Assembly (NCBI RefSeq): GCF_014673495.1
Contig: NZ_CP051006.1
Coordinates: 8,657,741-8,721,740, forward strand
Direction: 5' to 3'
From: Streptomyces griseofuscus
GTDB taxonomy: Bacteria; Actinomycetota; Actinomycetes; Streptomycetales; Streptomycetaceae
DNA length: 64,000 nt
The position numbers and the translations under genes are program-made. Each line of letters starts with the position of its first letter. Position 1 is the stretch's first letter. The notes under the pieces were generated by a model. That model was not told the DNA's origin. It saw nothing but the letters and a program-made list of their open reading frames with translations, and did no database searches. This document shows, in pieces, positions 33,190 to 42,197 of the stretch.

Positions 33190-33945
33190 TCACGGTGGCG
33201 TACCCGGTCGCACCTGCTGTCCGTCCGCGGCGGTGCCGGGCTTGGTGTGGAGGACCTCGCGGGCCTGGTCCGCGGCGCGGGTGAGGCTCTCGGAGACGAA
33301 GTCGAGGAAGCGGCCGATGTTCTCCAGCCGGCGGGCGGCCGGGGTGCCGGGGACGAGGACGGTGACGCCCTGCCGTGCGGTCTCGGCGACCTGGGCGGTG
33401 GCGCGGGCGCTGGCGATCATGGACTGGTACCAGACGTCGTCGTCGATGGAGTAGCGCTCGCGGCGGCGTTCGTCGCGCTCGCGGCGCACCAGGTCCTGGC
33501 TCTCCAGGAAGGCGATCGCCTTGGACACGGACGCGGGGCTGACCTGGAGTCGCTGGACGAGTTCGGCGGCGGTGAGGGTGCCCGCGTCGCTGACGCACAG
33601 GCAGGCCATCACCCGGGCCATCATCCTGGGGGTGCCCGACCGCATGAAGACGGCGGTGAGCGTCTCCTCGTACGCGCGTACCGCCCCGGCGTCGCGTCCG
33701 TAGGGCTGCGGCGGGGTCCGCGGTGCCCGGGGGGCGGGCTGCCTGCGGCGCTGGGCGCGGTGTCCGGTGGCGCGGTGGGCGAGGTCGGCGCGGTAGGCGG
33801 TGGGCCCGCCGTTGCGCATGACCTCGCGGGTGACGGTCGAGGTGGGGCGCTCCAGGCGGCGGGCGATCTCCGCGTAGGCGAGGCCGTCGGCCAGGCCCAG
33901 CGCGATCTGCTGGCGTTCGGGCTGGGTGAGCCTGCCTCCCGGCAT
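33190..33945 (-). CDS. transcriptional regulator: IS30-like HTH fused to GbsR/MarR-type winged helix
   Basis: The 251-residue protein opens with an HTH of the HTH_38 type usual in IS30 transposases (RLTQPERQQIALGLADGLAY, AEIARRLERPTSTVTREVMR). After a basic linker it has a GbsR/MarR winged helix (ARVMACLCVSDAG, TAAELVQRLQVSPASVSKAI, ERDERRRERYSI) and a helical tail. Two DNA-binding units in one chain are unusual but recurrent in actinomycetes. The ATG at 33945 has AAGGAG 7 bases upstream. It is divergent from the DUF4097 gene, and the region between carries several CGCAAC motifs, so autoregulation and control of that gene are likely. Confidence 0.85.
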   Translation of the reverse strand: MPGGRLTQPERQQIALGLADGLAYAEIARRLERPTSTVTREVMRNGGPTAYRADLAHRATGHRAQRRRQPAPRAPRTPPQPYGRDAGAVRAYEETLTAVFMRSGTPRMMARVMACLCVSDAGTLTAAELVQRLQVSPASVSKAIAFLESQDLVRRERDERRRERYSIDDDVWYQSMIASARATAQVAETARQGVTVLVPGTPAARRLENIGRFLDFVSESLTRAADQAREVLHTKPGTAADGQQVRPGTPP

Positions 33946-33990
33946 CGCGGTCTCCTTCATGCTCGGCGGGAGCGCCACCATAGCGTTCAC

Positions 33991-34131
33991 CACCAGTTCA
34001 TTGCAACGAACGCGTCGAAGACCGTTGCGTTACCCGTCAAATCGCCGCAACGATTCACTACTTGTGACCTGCGGTGATCTACTTGAAGCGCAACAAGTCC
34101 ATTGCCCGATCAGTGAACGCAACATAGCGTT
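33991..34131. promoter_or_regulatory. divergent regulatory region with repeated GCAAC motifs
   Basis: GCAAC or its complement occurs at least five times (about 34003, 34024 as GTTGCGTT, 34047, 34090, 34119). Two occurrences lie within inverted repeats: ACTTG...CAAGT (34081-34098) and AACGC-AACATA-GCGTT (34116-34131), the latter 39 bases before the DUF4097 start. Likely binding sites for the adjacent two-HTH regulator. Confidence 0.5.
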
Positions 34132-34170
34132 TCCCGTGTCAGAAACAAGGAACGAACTCGGGAGACCGTG

Positions 34171-34833
34171 ATGCAGAAGTTCGACACCCCCGCCCCGATC
34201 GCCGCCGTCCTCACCATCCCCGCGGGCCGCGTCCAGTTCATCGCCGCCGACCGGACCGACACCGTGGTCGAGGTCCTGCCCGCCAACGCCTCCAAGGCCC
34301 GCGACGCGAAGGCGGCCCAGCAGACCACCGTCGAATACGCGGGCGGGGTCCTGCGCATCGACACCCCGGCGGGGGACCGGCACCTCGGCCCCACCGGAGC
34401 CGTCGAGGTGACGGTCAAACTGCCCGCCGGCTCCCGCGTCGACGCCAAAACCGCCGGCGCCGAACTCCGTGCTGTCGGCCGCCTCGGCGACGTCGCCTTC
34501 GACGGCGCCTACCGCCGGATCAAGCTGGACGAGACCGCGAGCCTCCAACTCACCGCCGTCGACGGCGACATCGAGGTCGGCCGCCTGGGCGGCCCCGCGA
34601 AGATCAGCACCGCCCACGGCGACATCCAGATCACCGAGGCCACCCACGGCACCGTTGTGCTCCGCACCCGGTCCGGCGACATCACGATCGGCGCCGCCCC
34701 CGGCACCTCCGCCACCCTGGACGCCGGCACCACCCACGGCCGCATCAGCAACACCCTCCGCAACGACGGCACCCCCGCCCTCGACATCCACGCCACCACC
34801 GACCACGGCGACATCACCGCCCGCAGCATCTGA
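34171..34833 (+). CDS. DUF4097 beta-strand repeat protein
   Basis: The 220-residue protein is built from short repeated beta-strand turns rich in DG, GDI and AHGDIQI (for example AVDGDIEVGRLGG, TAHGDIQITEATHG, TRSGDITIGAAPG). This is the right-handed beta-helix-like DUF4097 adhesin pattern. There is no signal peptide or membrane segment. Members are usually next to stress or efflux regulators; the function is unknown. GGGAG lies 6 bases before the ATG. It is probably controlled by the divergent two-HTH regulator. Confidence 0.88.
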   Translation: MQKFDTPAPIAAVLTIPAGRVQFIAADRTDTVVEVLPANASKARDAKAAQQTTVEYAGGVLRIDTPAGDRHLGPTGAVEVTVKLPAGSRVDAKTAGAELRAVGRLGDVAFDGAYRRIKLDETASLQLTAVDGDIEVGRLGGPAKISTAHGDIQITEATHGTVVLRTRSGDITIGAAPGTSATLDAGTTHGRISNTLRNDGTPALDIHATTDHGDITARSI

Positions 34834-35096
34834 ACCGCCACCACGCCCCGCCGGGGCCGCCACGACGCCTCCGGCCCGCCACGACCAGGACGCCGGCCGA
34901 GCCGGAAACCGATCACACGCCGGCCGCGCCGTTCGAACCCTCGTCCGGCCACACCGACCAGGCCGAACAACACGCCCCGTGGGGCCGGGGCGCGGTGAAC
35001 CCCCCGGCGCTGACGGCCACTTGCACGCAGGCCGGAGCGGACGGGCCGGACGGCCTGGCGGACGGTCGTGGTGCGCAGCGGTGCGGCAGCTGCCGG

Positions 35097-35288
35097 CTAC
35101 CCCCCGCCCCCGCCTCCGCCCCCGCCGGTGTCGGGGACGCGGGCGGCGCAGTGGTGGCCGCAGCCGGTCATCTCGCTGAGCGCCCAGGTGGTGGCCGCGA
35201 CTCCTCCCCAGACGATGCACAGGAGGCCGATCAGCACGCCGACGACGAGCGCGTAATCGCGCGCGGTGCGTAACCGTGCTTTCGCCAC
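35097..35288 (-). CDS. small single-span membrane protein
   Basis: The 63-residue ORF has a basic start (VAKARLRTARDY), one hydrophobic helix (LVVGVLIGLLCIVWGGVAAT) and a tail with CGHHC that ends in nine consecutive glycines. The GTG at 35288 is preceded by GGAGAG at 5 bases. The CGHHC motif could bind metal. No family is recognised; the Gly tail is odd and could be a slippage-prone tract. Confidence 0.6.
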   Translation of the reverse strand: MAKARLRTARDYALVVGVLIGLLCIVWGGVAATTWALSEMTGCGHHCAARVPDTGGGGGGGGG

Positions 35289-35457
35289 GGGCCTCTCCTT
35301 CGGTGCAGGGCCGGGCGAGAAGTCTCCCGCTGCACGGCGGCCGGTGCCACCACCGGGGACGCCCAAGGGCGTTGACCATGAGCGTCGTCGGCAGCGGCGA
35401 GGCTGTGCCCTCGGCCCTCGGCCCTCGGCCCGCCGGTACCGTCGGCCGCCGACGGCG

Positions 35458-36582
35458 TCAGGCGCCCAGCGAGCTCCCCGCGGGGGAACAGGCACCCGGG
35501 CCGGCGGGTGCCCTGGACCCGGTGCGCATATCGGTGCGGTGCCGGCCGGCCTGCGGGGGCCCGGTCGCGCCGAAGGTACGGCGGTAGGAGGCGGGCGACA
35601 CCCCGAAGGCCGTTCTCATGTGCGCGCGCAGCGAGTTCGCCGTGCCGAACCCGGCCCGGTGGGCGACCAGGTCGATCGACAGGTCGGTCGTCTCCAGCAA
35701 CTGCTTGGCGAGTTCGAGGCGTTGTGCGGTGAGCCACTGCACCGGGGTCATGCCGACCTCGTCGCGGAACCTGCGGGTGAAGGAGCGCAGGCTCATCCGG
35801 GCGTGCTCGGCGAGCCGGGCGAGGGTGAGCGGCTCGCCGAGGTGCTCCAGCGCCCAGGCACGGGTCGCGGTGGTGCCGGCGACGGTGGGTTCGGGGACCG
35901 GACGGTCGATGTACTGGGCCTGCCCGCCGTCCCGCCAGGGCGGTACGACACACATGCGGGCGGCCCGGTTCGCGGCGGCGGCCCCGTGGTCGCGGCGGAT
36001 CATGTGCAGGCACAGGTCGACGCCGGCGGCCACGCCCGCGGAGGTCAGCAGGTCGCCGTCGTCGACGAAGAGGACGTCCTCGTCGAGCCTGACCCCGGGG
36101 TAGGCCCGGCGGAACTCCGGGGCGAGGTTCCAGTGGGTGGTGGCCGGACGGCCGTCGAGCAGTCCGGCCGCGGCCAGGACGTAGGAGCCGGTGCAGATGG
36201 ACACCAGCCGGGTGCCGGGCCGGATGCCGGCGATGGCCGCGGCGATCTTGTCGGGCAGGGGTCCGCCGCGGCCCAGTTCGGGCATGGCGTGCGTGGGCGG
36301 GAAGATCACGGTGTCCGCCGCGGCCAGGGCCTCGGGGCCGGCCGCGGGCTGGACGGTGAAGCCCGCGTCGCTGGGCACGGGGGCGCCGTCGGCGGTGCAG
36401 ACGGTGACGTCGTACAGCGGGCGGCCCCCGGCGTCCTGCGCGCTGCCGAAGACACGGGAGGGGATGCCGAGCTCGAACGGCGGGACCCCCGGCAGTGCCA
36501 GCACGGCGATCCGGTGCCGTCGCGGGGTGTCGTCCGCGCGGCCCCTCGCGTTCTCCGCCGCTGTCCACCGGGTGCTGTCCAT
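35458..36582 (-). CDS. GlxA family transcriptional regulator (DJ-1/PfpI plus AraC)
   Basis: The 374-residue protein has an N-terminal DJ-1/PfpI-like amidotransferase domain (IAVLALPGVPPFELGIPSRV, VSICTGSYVLAAAGLLDGR with the cysteine elbow) and a C-terminal AraC DNA-binding domain (LTLARLAEHARMSLRSFTRR, LLETTDLSIDLVAHRAGFGT, FGVSPASYRRTF). The GlxA group are activators of catabolic genes. ATG at 36582 or 36600 are both possible; neither has a strong ribosome site. It is divergent from a quinone oxidoreductase-like gene, the likely target. Confidence 0.9.
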   Translation of the reverse strand: MDSTRWTAAENARGRADDTPRRHRIAVLALPGVPPFELGIPSRVFGSAQDAGGRPLYDVTVCTADGAPVPSDAGFTVQPAAGPEALAAADTVIFPPTHAMPELGRGGPLPDKIAAAIAGIRPGTRLVSICTGSYVLAAAGLLDGRPATTHWNLAPEFRRAYPGVRLDEDVLFVDDGDLLTSAGVAAGVDLCLHMIRRDHGAAAANRAARMCVVPPWRDGGQAQYIDRPVPEPTVAGTTATRAWALEHLGEPLTLARLAEHARMSLRSFTRRFRDEVGMTPVQWLTAQRLELAKQLLETTDLSIDLVAHRAGFGTANSLRAHMRTAFGVSPASYRRTFGATGPPQAGRHRTDMRTGSRAPAGPGACSPAGSSLGA

Positions 36583-36719
36583 GGCCAGATCCTGGCACAT
36601 AGTGGCCGTACGGCCAACACCGTGACGGGCCGCGGCGGCCGATGCTGGGCTGCGTCGCGCCGGGGAACTGCGGGCGCGGACCGATACGAAGCCGGGAACA
36701 GCGAAGGATGAGGAAGACG

Positions 36720-37643
36720 ATGCGTGCGGTGGTCGTGGAGCAGTGGGGCGGGGCCGAGAGCCTGGTCGAGCGCGAGATGCCGCGCCCGGAACCGGGGCTG
36801 GGCGAGGTCCTGGTCCGGGTGCACGCGGCCGGGGTGAACCCGGTGGACTGGAAGACGCGTGCCAGTGGGGCTCTCATCGAGTGGGGCGCGGTGCCGGCGG
36901 TCGGATGGGACGTGTCGGGCACGATCGAGGCCGTCGGCCCCGGTGTGGGCATGTTCCGCCCCGGTGACGAGGTCTTCGGAATGCCGTCGTTCCCCCGTCA
37001 GGCGGGCGCGTATGCCGAGTACGTGGTGGCGCCGGCCCGGCATCTCGCACCCAAGCCGGCCGCCCTGACCCACGTGGAGGCGGCGGCCCTGCCGCTCGCG
37101 GCGCTCACCGCCTGGCAGGCCCTCGTCGACACCGCCGGTCTGCGTCCCGGCGAGCGGGTGCTGGTGCACGCGGCCGCCGGCGGGGTCGGTCACCTCGCCG
37201 TGCAGATCGCCAAGGCCCGCGGCGCGTACGTCATCGGTACGGCCGGAGCGGCCAAGCACGACCTGGTGCGCCGGCTGGGCGCGGACGAGGTGATCGACTA
37301 CCGCGCGGTGCGGTTCGAGGACGTCGTGAGCGACGTCGACGTGGTGCTGGACGGACTGGGCGCGGAGACGGCCGAGCGGTCGCTGAAGGTCCTGCGGCCC
37401 GGTGGCCGGCTGATCACGCTGCCCGGCCCGGACGACGTTCCCACGGCCCGGGACGGGGTGCGGGCGGTGTGGATGCTGGTCGAACCCGACCACCTGGGGC
37501 TGCGCGAGATCACCGCCCTGGTGGAGCGGGGCGCGCTGCGGCCGGTGATCGACACCGTCGTGCCGCTGGCCGAGGCCGCGAAGGCGCACGAGATCGGCGA
37601 GCGGGGCCGCACCGCAGGCAAGATCGTGCTGTCGGTCGTCTGA
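36720..37643 (+). CDS. NADP-dependent oxidoreductase (zeta-crystallin/quinone oxidoreductase type)
   Basis: The 307-residue medium-chain reductase without zinc ligands has AAGVNPVDWKTRASG in the GroES-like domain and the NADPH motif VLVHAAAGGVGHLAVQIAKA in the Rossmann domain, with the ending HEIGERGRTAGKIVLSV usual for this group. It reduces quinones or enones with NADPH. The start at 36720 has GAGGAAG 5-6 bases upstream; an ATG at 36708 is also possible. It is divergent from the GlxA regulator. Confidence 0.9.
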   Translation: MRAVVVEQWGGAESLVEREMPRPEPGLGEVLVRVHAAGVNPVDWKTRASGALIEWGAVPAVGWDVSGTIEAVGPGVGMFRPGDEVFGMPSFPRQAGAYAEYVVAPARHLAPKPAALTHVEAAALPLAALTAWQALVDTAGLRPGERVLVHAAAGGVGHLAVQIAKARGAYVIGTAGAAKHDLVRRLGADEVIDYRAVRFEDVVSDVDVVLDGLGAETAERSLKVLRPGGRLITLPGPDDVPTARDGVRAVWMLVEPDHLGLREITALVERGALRPVIDTVVPLAEAAKAHEIGERGRTAGKIVLSVV

Positions 37644-37799
37644 GCCGCACATACGGCCGGCCTCTGTTCCGGCTCCCGCTCAGCCCGCTGACGCCCGCCG
37701 CCGCCACCTTCCTCCAGGTGGCGGCGCCGGGCGTTCAGGCAGGGCGTCGATGGCACCGGCCCGGGCGGCCGGGTGGGTGCTCAAGCGGCGCTTGCGCCG

Positions 37800-38190
37800 T
37801 TCGTCGGGCCCAGCTCCACCGCGTCTCCTTGAGGCGGCCGTCTTCGACCACCGCTTCGACGAGGACACGGAGCTGAGCGGCCCGATGACGCTGCGACTAC
37901 GCGTGGCCACCACCGGCGCCGAGGACCCGCGGCTCTTCGCCGGAATCGAGAAGCGGTCGCACGGCGCGCCGGTCCCGTTCGAGGGCTCCTACGGTTACGG
38001 GCGTGACCTGGTCGCACAAGGCCGCCTGCGCCTCGCGCTGCGCGAACTCGACCCGGTGCTCAGCACCCCCCACCAGCCCGAGCACACCTTCCGGACGCTC
38101 CAGCCGGTCCGGGACGGCGAAGAAGTCGACGTGCTCATCCCGTTGAGCTCCTCGGCGACCCTCTTCGCCCGAAAACGCTTCCACGCTTGA
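37800..38190 (+). pseudogene. CocE/NonD hydrolase C-terminal remnant
   Basis: The plus frame reads FDHRFDEDTELSGPMTLRLR, LFAGIEKRSHGAPVPFEGSY, ALRELDPVLSTPHQPEHTFR and EEVDVLIPLSSSATLF. This is the galactose-binding-like C-terminal domain of CocE/NonD (X-Pro dipeptidyl-peptidase) hydrolases. The alpha/beta hydrolase domain is absent, and after ATLF the frame turns into unrelated sequence with a stop at 38188. Confidence 0.65.
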
Positions 38191-38560
38191 GATCCCCGTC
38201 ATCCCGAAGACGTGACCGGCCCGCACCCGCGCGGCCTGCCGGCGCCTTCGGCCAGGGACACCTCGGCCGGCCCGAAGCCTTCCCCCACCTCGATGGCGTC
38301 GAGGTGGGCCCGGGCCGGTTCGGCCGATCCACCCCCGCCTCGTCCAGGCCGCCGGCCCCTTGCTGCGCACCGCGGCGCTCCGGCACGGTCACCAGGCTCT
38401 CCCACCGCCTCCCGGAGCCACGCGCGGACCCGACGCCGACGGCCGGACCCTCGCCCTCGCCCGCGACGTGGCCGGCCGCCCCTGCCCACAACGGCGCCCG
38501 CCGGCCCCGACCCCTACGAAACGACCGGCTCCCTGCCCGAGCCCGTTTCCCCCACACGCC
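38191..38560. other. no convincing gene
   Basis: Short shadow frames only; the interval joins the CocE remnant to the stop of the reductase gene. Confidence 0.45.
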
Positions 38561-39166
38561 TCAGTAACTGTCGTGGCGGGGCTCACCGTTCGGCCGGTAG
38601 ACGCCGACGACGGTGCCCCCCTTCGTCGTCGAGACGCTGACCGGCTCCAGCGCGGTGGGGATCGCGCCGTCGGCGAACAGCCGCTTGCCGGTGCCGATGA
38701 TCACCGGATGGATGGTCAGCCGGTACTCGTCGACGAGCCCGTGCCGCATGAGGCTCTGGGCGAGGTCGCCACTGCCCACGACGTTGATGTCGCGGCCGTC
38801 GGACGCCTTCAACTCGCGTACGGCATCGACGACATCGCCCTTCAGCAGCGTGGAGTTCTGCCATTCGGCAGCTGTCAGGGTGCGGGACGCCACGTACTTG
38901 TGCATGCGGTTCATCCGACCGGTGAACGGGTTGTCAGGGTCGGCGGTCGGCCAGTACGACGCGAAGATCTCGTACGTCTTGCGGCCGAGCAGCATCGCGT
39001 CGCAGGACTCGTACCAACCGGCGATGGCCGCCCCGACCTCGTCGTCGGACGAGGGCTTCTGCCAGCCGCCGTGCTCGAAACCGCTCTGCGTGTCCTCGTC
39101 CGGACCGCCCGGCGCCTGCATGACGCCGTCGAGCGTGAGGAACGTACAGATGATGATCTTGCGCAT
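38561..39166 (-). CDS. dihydrofolate reductase family protein (RibD C-terminal-like)
   Basis: The 201-residue protein has the fold markers of the RibD_C/DHFR-like family common in actinomycetes: IICTFLTLDGVMQAPGGPDE, CDAMLLGRKTYEIFASYWP, DINVVGSGDLAQSLMRHGLV and VDEYRLTIHPVIIGTGKRLF. These are NADPH-dependent reductases of mostly unknown substrate, not true folate enzymes. AAGGGAG precedes the ATG at 39166; a longer in-frame extension lacks a ribosome site. Confidence 0.92.
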   Translation of the reverse strand: MRKIIICTFLTLDGVMQAPGGPDEDTQSGFEHGGWQKPSSDDEVGAAIAGWYESCDAMLLGRKTYEIFASYWPTADPDNPFTGRMNRMHKYVASRTLTAAEWQNSTLLKGDVVDAVRELKASDGRDINVVGSGDLAQSLMRHGLVDEYRLTIHPVIIGTGKRLFADGAIPTALEPVSVSTTKGGTVVGVYRPNGEPRHDSY

Positions 39167-39386
39167 GGTGCGCTCCCTTCGTCGACGGGTAGACCGCACA
39201 ACCGCCGCTGACTCATCGGACTCCCGCCAGGCGGACATCTCGCCGACGGCCGCCCGCTCCCCGCGCCGCGGTGAGCGCGTCGTACGCGATGACGGGGCTT
39301 CTCGTCGCATCCGCACGCACGCCCACGCCCGAAAGAACGGGCGATGGACGGTACGGACCGGCGATGGCAGGGAGCGAGGCGCTGGG

Positions 39387-39713
39387 GTGACGGTGTGGAG
39401 AGTACGACCGGACGGTGGCCGCCCGCAGGGCCGTGCGTGTCCGCACGCGGCGGCCGCGGGTCCGGAGCCGACGCCCCTGAGCGGAGCGTGCCTCGACTGC
39501 GTCGCCCGCGGACGTCACGAGCGCCGCTTGCGACTGTGTCTGACCTGCGGCCACGTGGGGTGCAGCGACAGTTCTCCCGGCGCTCACGCCACCGCCCACC
39601 ACGAGTCGACCGGGCACCCTCTCGTGCGCTCGATGGAGCCCGGCCACCAGTGGGCCTGGTGCTATGCCGACGAGTTGTTCCTGGAACCGGGCGGCGGCCG
39701 CGGGCCGGCGTGA
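39387..39713 (+). CDS. UBP-type zinc finger protein
   Basis: The 108-residue protein has paired cysteine/histidine ligands: CLDCVARGRHERRLRLCLTC, GHVGCSDSSPGAHATAHHES, TGHPLVRSMEPGHQWAWCY. This is the ZnF-UBP (ubiquitin-hydrolase-like) zinc finger seen as a stand-alone protein in Streptomyces. The bacterial role is unknown. The GTG at 39387 is supported by GAGCGAGG 7 bases upstream; the frame is open far upstream but that part is antisense to the reductase gene. Confidence 0.8.
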   Translation: MTVWRVRPDGGRPQGRACPHAAAAGPEPTPLSGACLDCVARGRHERRLRLCLTCGHVGCSDSSPGAHATAHHESTGHPLVRSMEPGHQWAWCYADELFLEPGGGRGPA

Positions 39714-39972
39714 CGCCCCGCCCGAAGTGGTACGCGTACGGCCGCGACCGGCGCCGGCCCCGGACCGGGCCCCGCACCGCCGTGCGGGGCCCGGGAGCGC
39801 ACCGCCTCCCAGGTCCCTCGACCGACGGGCGCTCGACCGGGCGGCAGACCCGGTCCCTCGGTGGTTTTTCCGCTCGCGCCCCCGAAACGGATGCGCGGGA
39901 GTGCCGCCCGGATCCGGAGGGGGCCGCGGCACCGGCCGGCGGCGGGGTTCTCACAAGAGCGGCTCCGGTCTC

Positions 39973-40140
39973 TCAGGGAAGCGTGACGAACGGGCAGACC
40001 TCGGTGCAGGAGTCGCCGTCGCTGCCGTAGTAGGTGCAGGTGCGGGCGGCGGTGTCGACGTCGTACCGGGCGACCCCGGCGTCCCAGCAGGCGCGGACGA
40101 ACGCGGGGAACGTCGCCTCGCCGGCCTGGTCCGCGCGCAC
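39973..40140 (-). pseudogene. DUF1398-family C-terminal remnant
   Basis: The minus strand reads DQAGEATFPAFVRACWDAGV, ARYDVDTAARTCTYYGSDGD with a stop at 39973. This matches the end of DUF1398 proteins (TFPEF-AAWDAGVVRYDVD-AARTCTYYG). The upstream part is Arg/Pro-rich and unrelated, so about the first 80 residues are missing. Confidence 0.55.
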
Positions 40141-40253
40141 CGGCGCCCGCCCCCGCCCTCGCGCCGGTTCGGCCCGCGGGGGCGGGGTGCGGGCGGGAGC
40201 CCGCCCTGACCGCGGCCGTGCAGGAGACCGGACGGACCCACCGGGTGCGCTGC

Positions 40254-41183
40254 TCACGCCCGGCCCGATCGCGCGTCGAGTGCGGCGCCGACGTGGGGGC
40301 AGGTTCGGCGAACGGTGTCGAGGAAGGCGCCCAGCGCCGGGGAGCGGTCACGGCCGGCGAAGGACAGGACCAGGTCGGGCAGCGCCGTCCTCGGCGTCAC
40401 CTCGCAGAACCGGATCCCCGCTCTCGGCGCCTCCCGCATACGGGAGGGCCCGAGGCCCACACCGGCCCCGCAGGCGGCCAGGCCCATGATCGTGTGCACG
40501 TCCCTGGCCATGGTGGCACCGTCCAGCGCCGCGGTGTCCTCGCCCAGCAGGACGCGCAGGCAGGCGGCGACGGCGGGCTCGTCCTCCCCGGCGGCCACGA
40601 TCAGCGGCTGCCGTCGCAGCTGGTCCACGCTCACCGACGCCTGGCCCGCGTAGGGGTGCGCGCTGCCGACCACGGCGGTCAGGTGATCGCGTCCGACCGG
40701 GACGGACACCAGATGCTCGGCCCCGGCGCCCCGGGGCGCACCGAGGGTGACGGCGACGTCCAGTTCCCCGGCGATGAGAGCGGCGGCGCCGCGCCCGGAT
40801 GCCATCTCGTGCAACTCCAGCCGTACGCCGGGCCGTTCGCGGCCGAACCGGCCCAGGACGTCCGGGAGCGGATCGAGCAGCGCGGAGGCGACGAATCCCA
40901 GCCGCAGCCGGCCCGTCTCCCCGCGCGCCGCCCGCCCCGCGTCGGCCGTGGCCCCGGCCATCTCCTCCAGCGCCCGCCGCGCCCGCACGAGGAACGCCTC
41001 GCCCGCGGCGGTCGGGAACACGCCCTGGCGCGTACGGTCGAACAGCCGGGCCCCGGTCTCGCGCTCCAGGTCGGCGATCTGTTTGGACAGCGGGGGCTGC
41101 GCGATACCCAGCGAGCGGGCGGCCCGGCCGAAGTGCGCGTGCTCGGCGAGGGCGAGCGCGTACCGCAGATGCCGCGCTTCCAT
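40254..41183 (-). CDS. LysR family transcriptional regulator
   Basis: The 309-residue protein opens with the LysR helix-turn-helix (MEARHLRYALALAEHAHFGR, AARSLGIAQPPLSKQIADLE, GARLFDRTRQGVFPT) and continues with the periplasmic-binding-like co-inducer domain (GRLRLGFVASALLDPLPDVL, ELDVAVTLGAPRG, GLAACGAGVGLGPSRMREA). The ATG at 41183 has GGGACGGGG upstream. The neighbouring divergent gene is a truncated zinc-finger protein, so the natural target may be lost or elsewhere. Confidence 0.93.
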   Translation of the reverse strand: MEARHLRYALALAEHAHFGRAARSLGIAQPPLSKQIADLERETGARLFDRTRQGVFPTAAGEAFLVRARRALEEMAGATADAGRAARGETGRLRLGFVASALLDPLPDVLGRFGRERPGVRLELHEMASGRGAAALIAGELDVAVTLGAPRGAGAEHLVSVPVGRDHLTAVVGSAHPYAGQASVSVDQLRRQPLIVAAGEDEPAVAACLRVLLGEDTAALDGATMARDVHTIMGLAACGAGVGLGPSRMREAPRAGIRFCEVTPRTALPDLVLSFAGRDRSPALGAFLDTVRRTCPHVGAALDARSGRA

Positions 41184-41249
41184 ACCGCCCCGTCCCTTTC
41201 GCCGTCCATACACGCAAAGTATCGCCGCCCAGCCTGCACACCATGGCCC

Positions 41250-41466
41250 CCACCACCGGGACCCGGCCCGGTGGCTGCTGTCCACCGCCGCGCTCGCCCT
41301 GGCCCTCTGGCTCGGCGAACGCGGCTACTGCGCGTGGGGCCGCTGCGCGGCACCCGGCTGCGACCGCTGCTTCATCGACACCGGGCGCCGCGCCCCGCAG
41401 CGCTACTGCTCGACCCGCTGCGGAACCCGGGTCCGCGTCGCCGCCCACCGCGACCGCGGCCGATGA
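41250..41466 (+). pseudogene. CGNR zinc-finger regulator, C-terminal remnant
   Basis: The plus frame reads DPARWLLSTAALALALWLGE, then CAAPGCDRCFIDTGRRAPQR and YCSTRCGTRVRVAAHRDRG, stop. This is the CGNR zinc finger (C-x4-C ... RRYCSxRCxxRVxVAAHR) that ends ABATE/CGNR transcription factors. The usual 100-residue N-terminal domain is absent and the frame upstream is antisense to the LysR gene. Confidence 0.6.
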
Positions 41467-41749
41467 CCGGCACGGGGCCCCGACTCCGCCCCGGCGTCAC
41501 CCTCATGGACGCACGCATGCCCGGCGCCGGCGGCCCTGGGGCCGGCCTTGTCACGGCCTCGGTGGATCCAGGGCCACGGCATCGCCCCGGGTGATACGTG
41601 CTGGGTGTCCGTGGTGCGTGAGGCGGGGGAGAGGGGGAACCGTCCAGGCGCGGGGTCTGCATATGCCCCTCGCTTCACAGAAATAACTCATATTTTGTGT
41701 GCTTGTAGGGGCGAAGTAAGGGCATTCGATGGCCAGGAGGTTGATAACT

Positions 41750-41920
41750 ATGGTTCCCCTGCTTCTCGTTCTTCTTCTGGCTCTGATCCTCTTCGGCGCG
41801 GGCTTCGCGCTGAAGGCACTGTGGTGGATCGCGGTGATCGTGCTCATCGTGTGGCTGCTGGGCTTCGTCGTCCGTTCCGCGGACAGCGGCGGCCGCAAGG
41901 GCCGCTGGTACCGCTGGTAG
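41750..41920 (+). CDS. small hydrophobic membrane protein
   Basis: The 56-residue protein is made of two hydrophobic stretches (MVPLLLVLLLALILFGAGFA and LWWIAVIVLIVWLLGFVV) and a basic tail ending RKGRWYRW, the pattern of a widespread Streptomyces hydrophobic protein of unknown function. AGGAGG lies 9 bases before the ATG at 41750; an upstream ATG at 41729 would include that ribosome site in the coding region. A strong terminator follows. Confidence 0.82.
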   Translation: MVPLLLVLLLALILFGAGFALKALWWIAVIVLIVWLLGFVVRSADSGGRKGRWYRW

Positions 41921-41963
41921 ACGAAGGCATCCGGCGCGAGGAACGCGCCCCGCGCGAGCAATG

Positions 41964-41994
41964 AGCGGGCCCGGCCGAAGCGGCCGGGCCCGCT
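41964..41994 (+). terminator. hairpin terminator after the small hydrophobic protein
   Basis: AGCGGGCCCGGCC (41964-41976), loop GAAGC, GGCCGGGCCCGCT (41982-41994): 13 paired bases, 44 bases after the stop. Confidence 0.8.
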
Positions 41995-42068
41995 GCCGTG
42001 CACGGGCCCGGCCGAAGGGGCAGGAGGGATCGGGCTTATCGGACGCACCGCAGGGTACGTGAATCGTG

Positions 42069-42125
42069 CAACGGCCCCGCGGGCTCAGCAGTGGAACCCT
42101 GCTCCTCCTGCCCGCGGGGCCGTTG
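42069..42125. terminator. large hairpin between convergent genes
   Basis: CAACGGCCCCGCGGGC (42069-42084) pairs with GCCCGCGGGGCCGTTG (42110-42125) around a 25-base loop. It lies after the stop of the phosphatase gene on the minus strand and after the plus-strand terminator, and can act in both directions. Confidence 0.65.
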
Positions 42126-42197
42126 CCCTTTCCCGGGGACGGCGGGCGGTTTCTCCTCCTCACCGAACCCGAGCCGGTCCGGGCCCGGCCCGCGCTC

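Noticed and set aside
36306..37652. A 448-codon minus-strand frame opposite the quinone oxidoreductase
   Set aside because: Antisense shadow; the plus-strand product has complete cofactor motifs.
41964..42125. The inverted repeats considered as an attachment site or small RNA
   Set aside because: Position between convergent genes and simple hairpins are fully explained as terminators.
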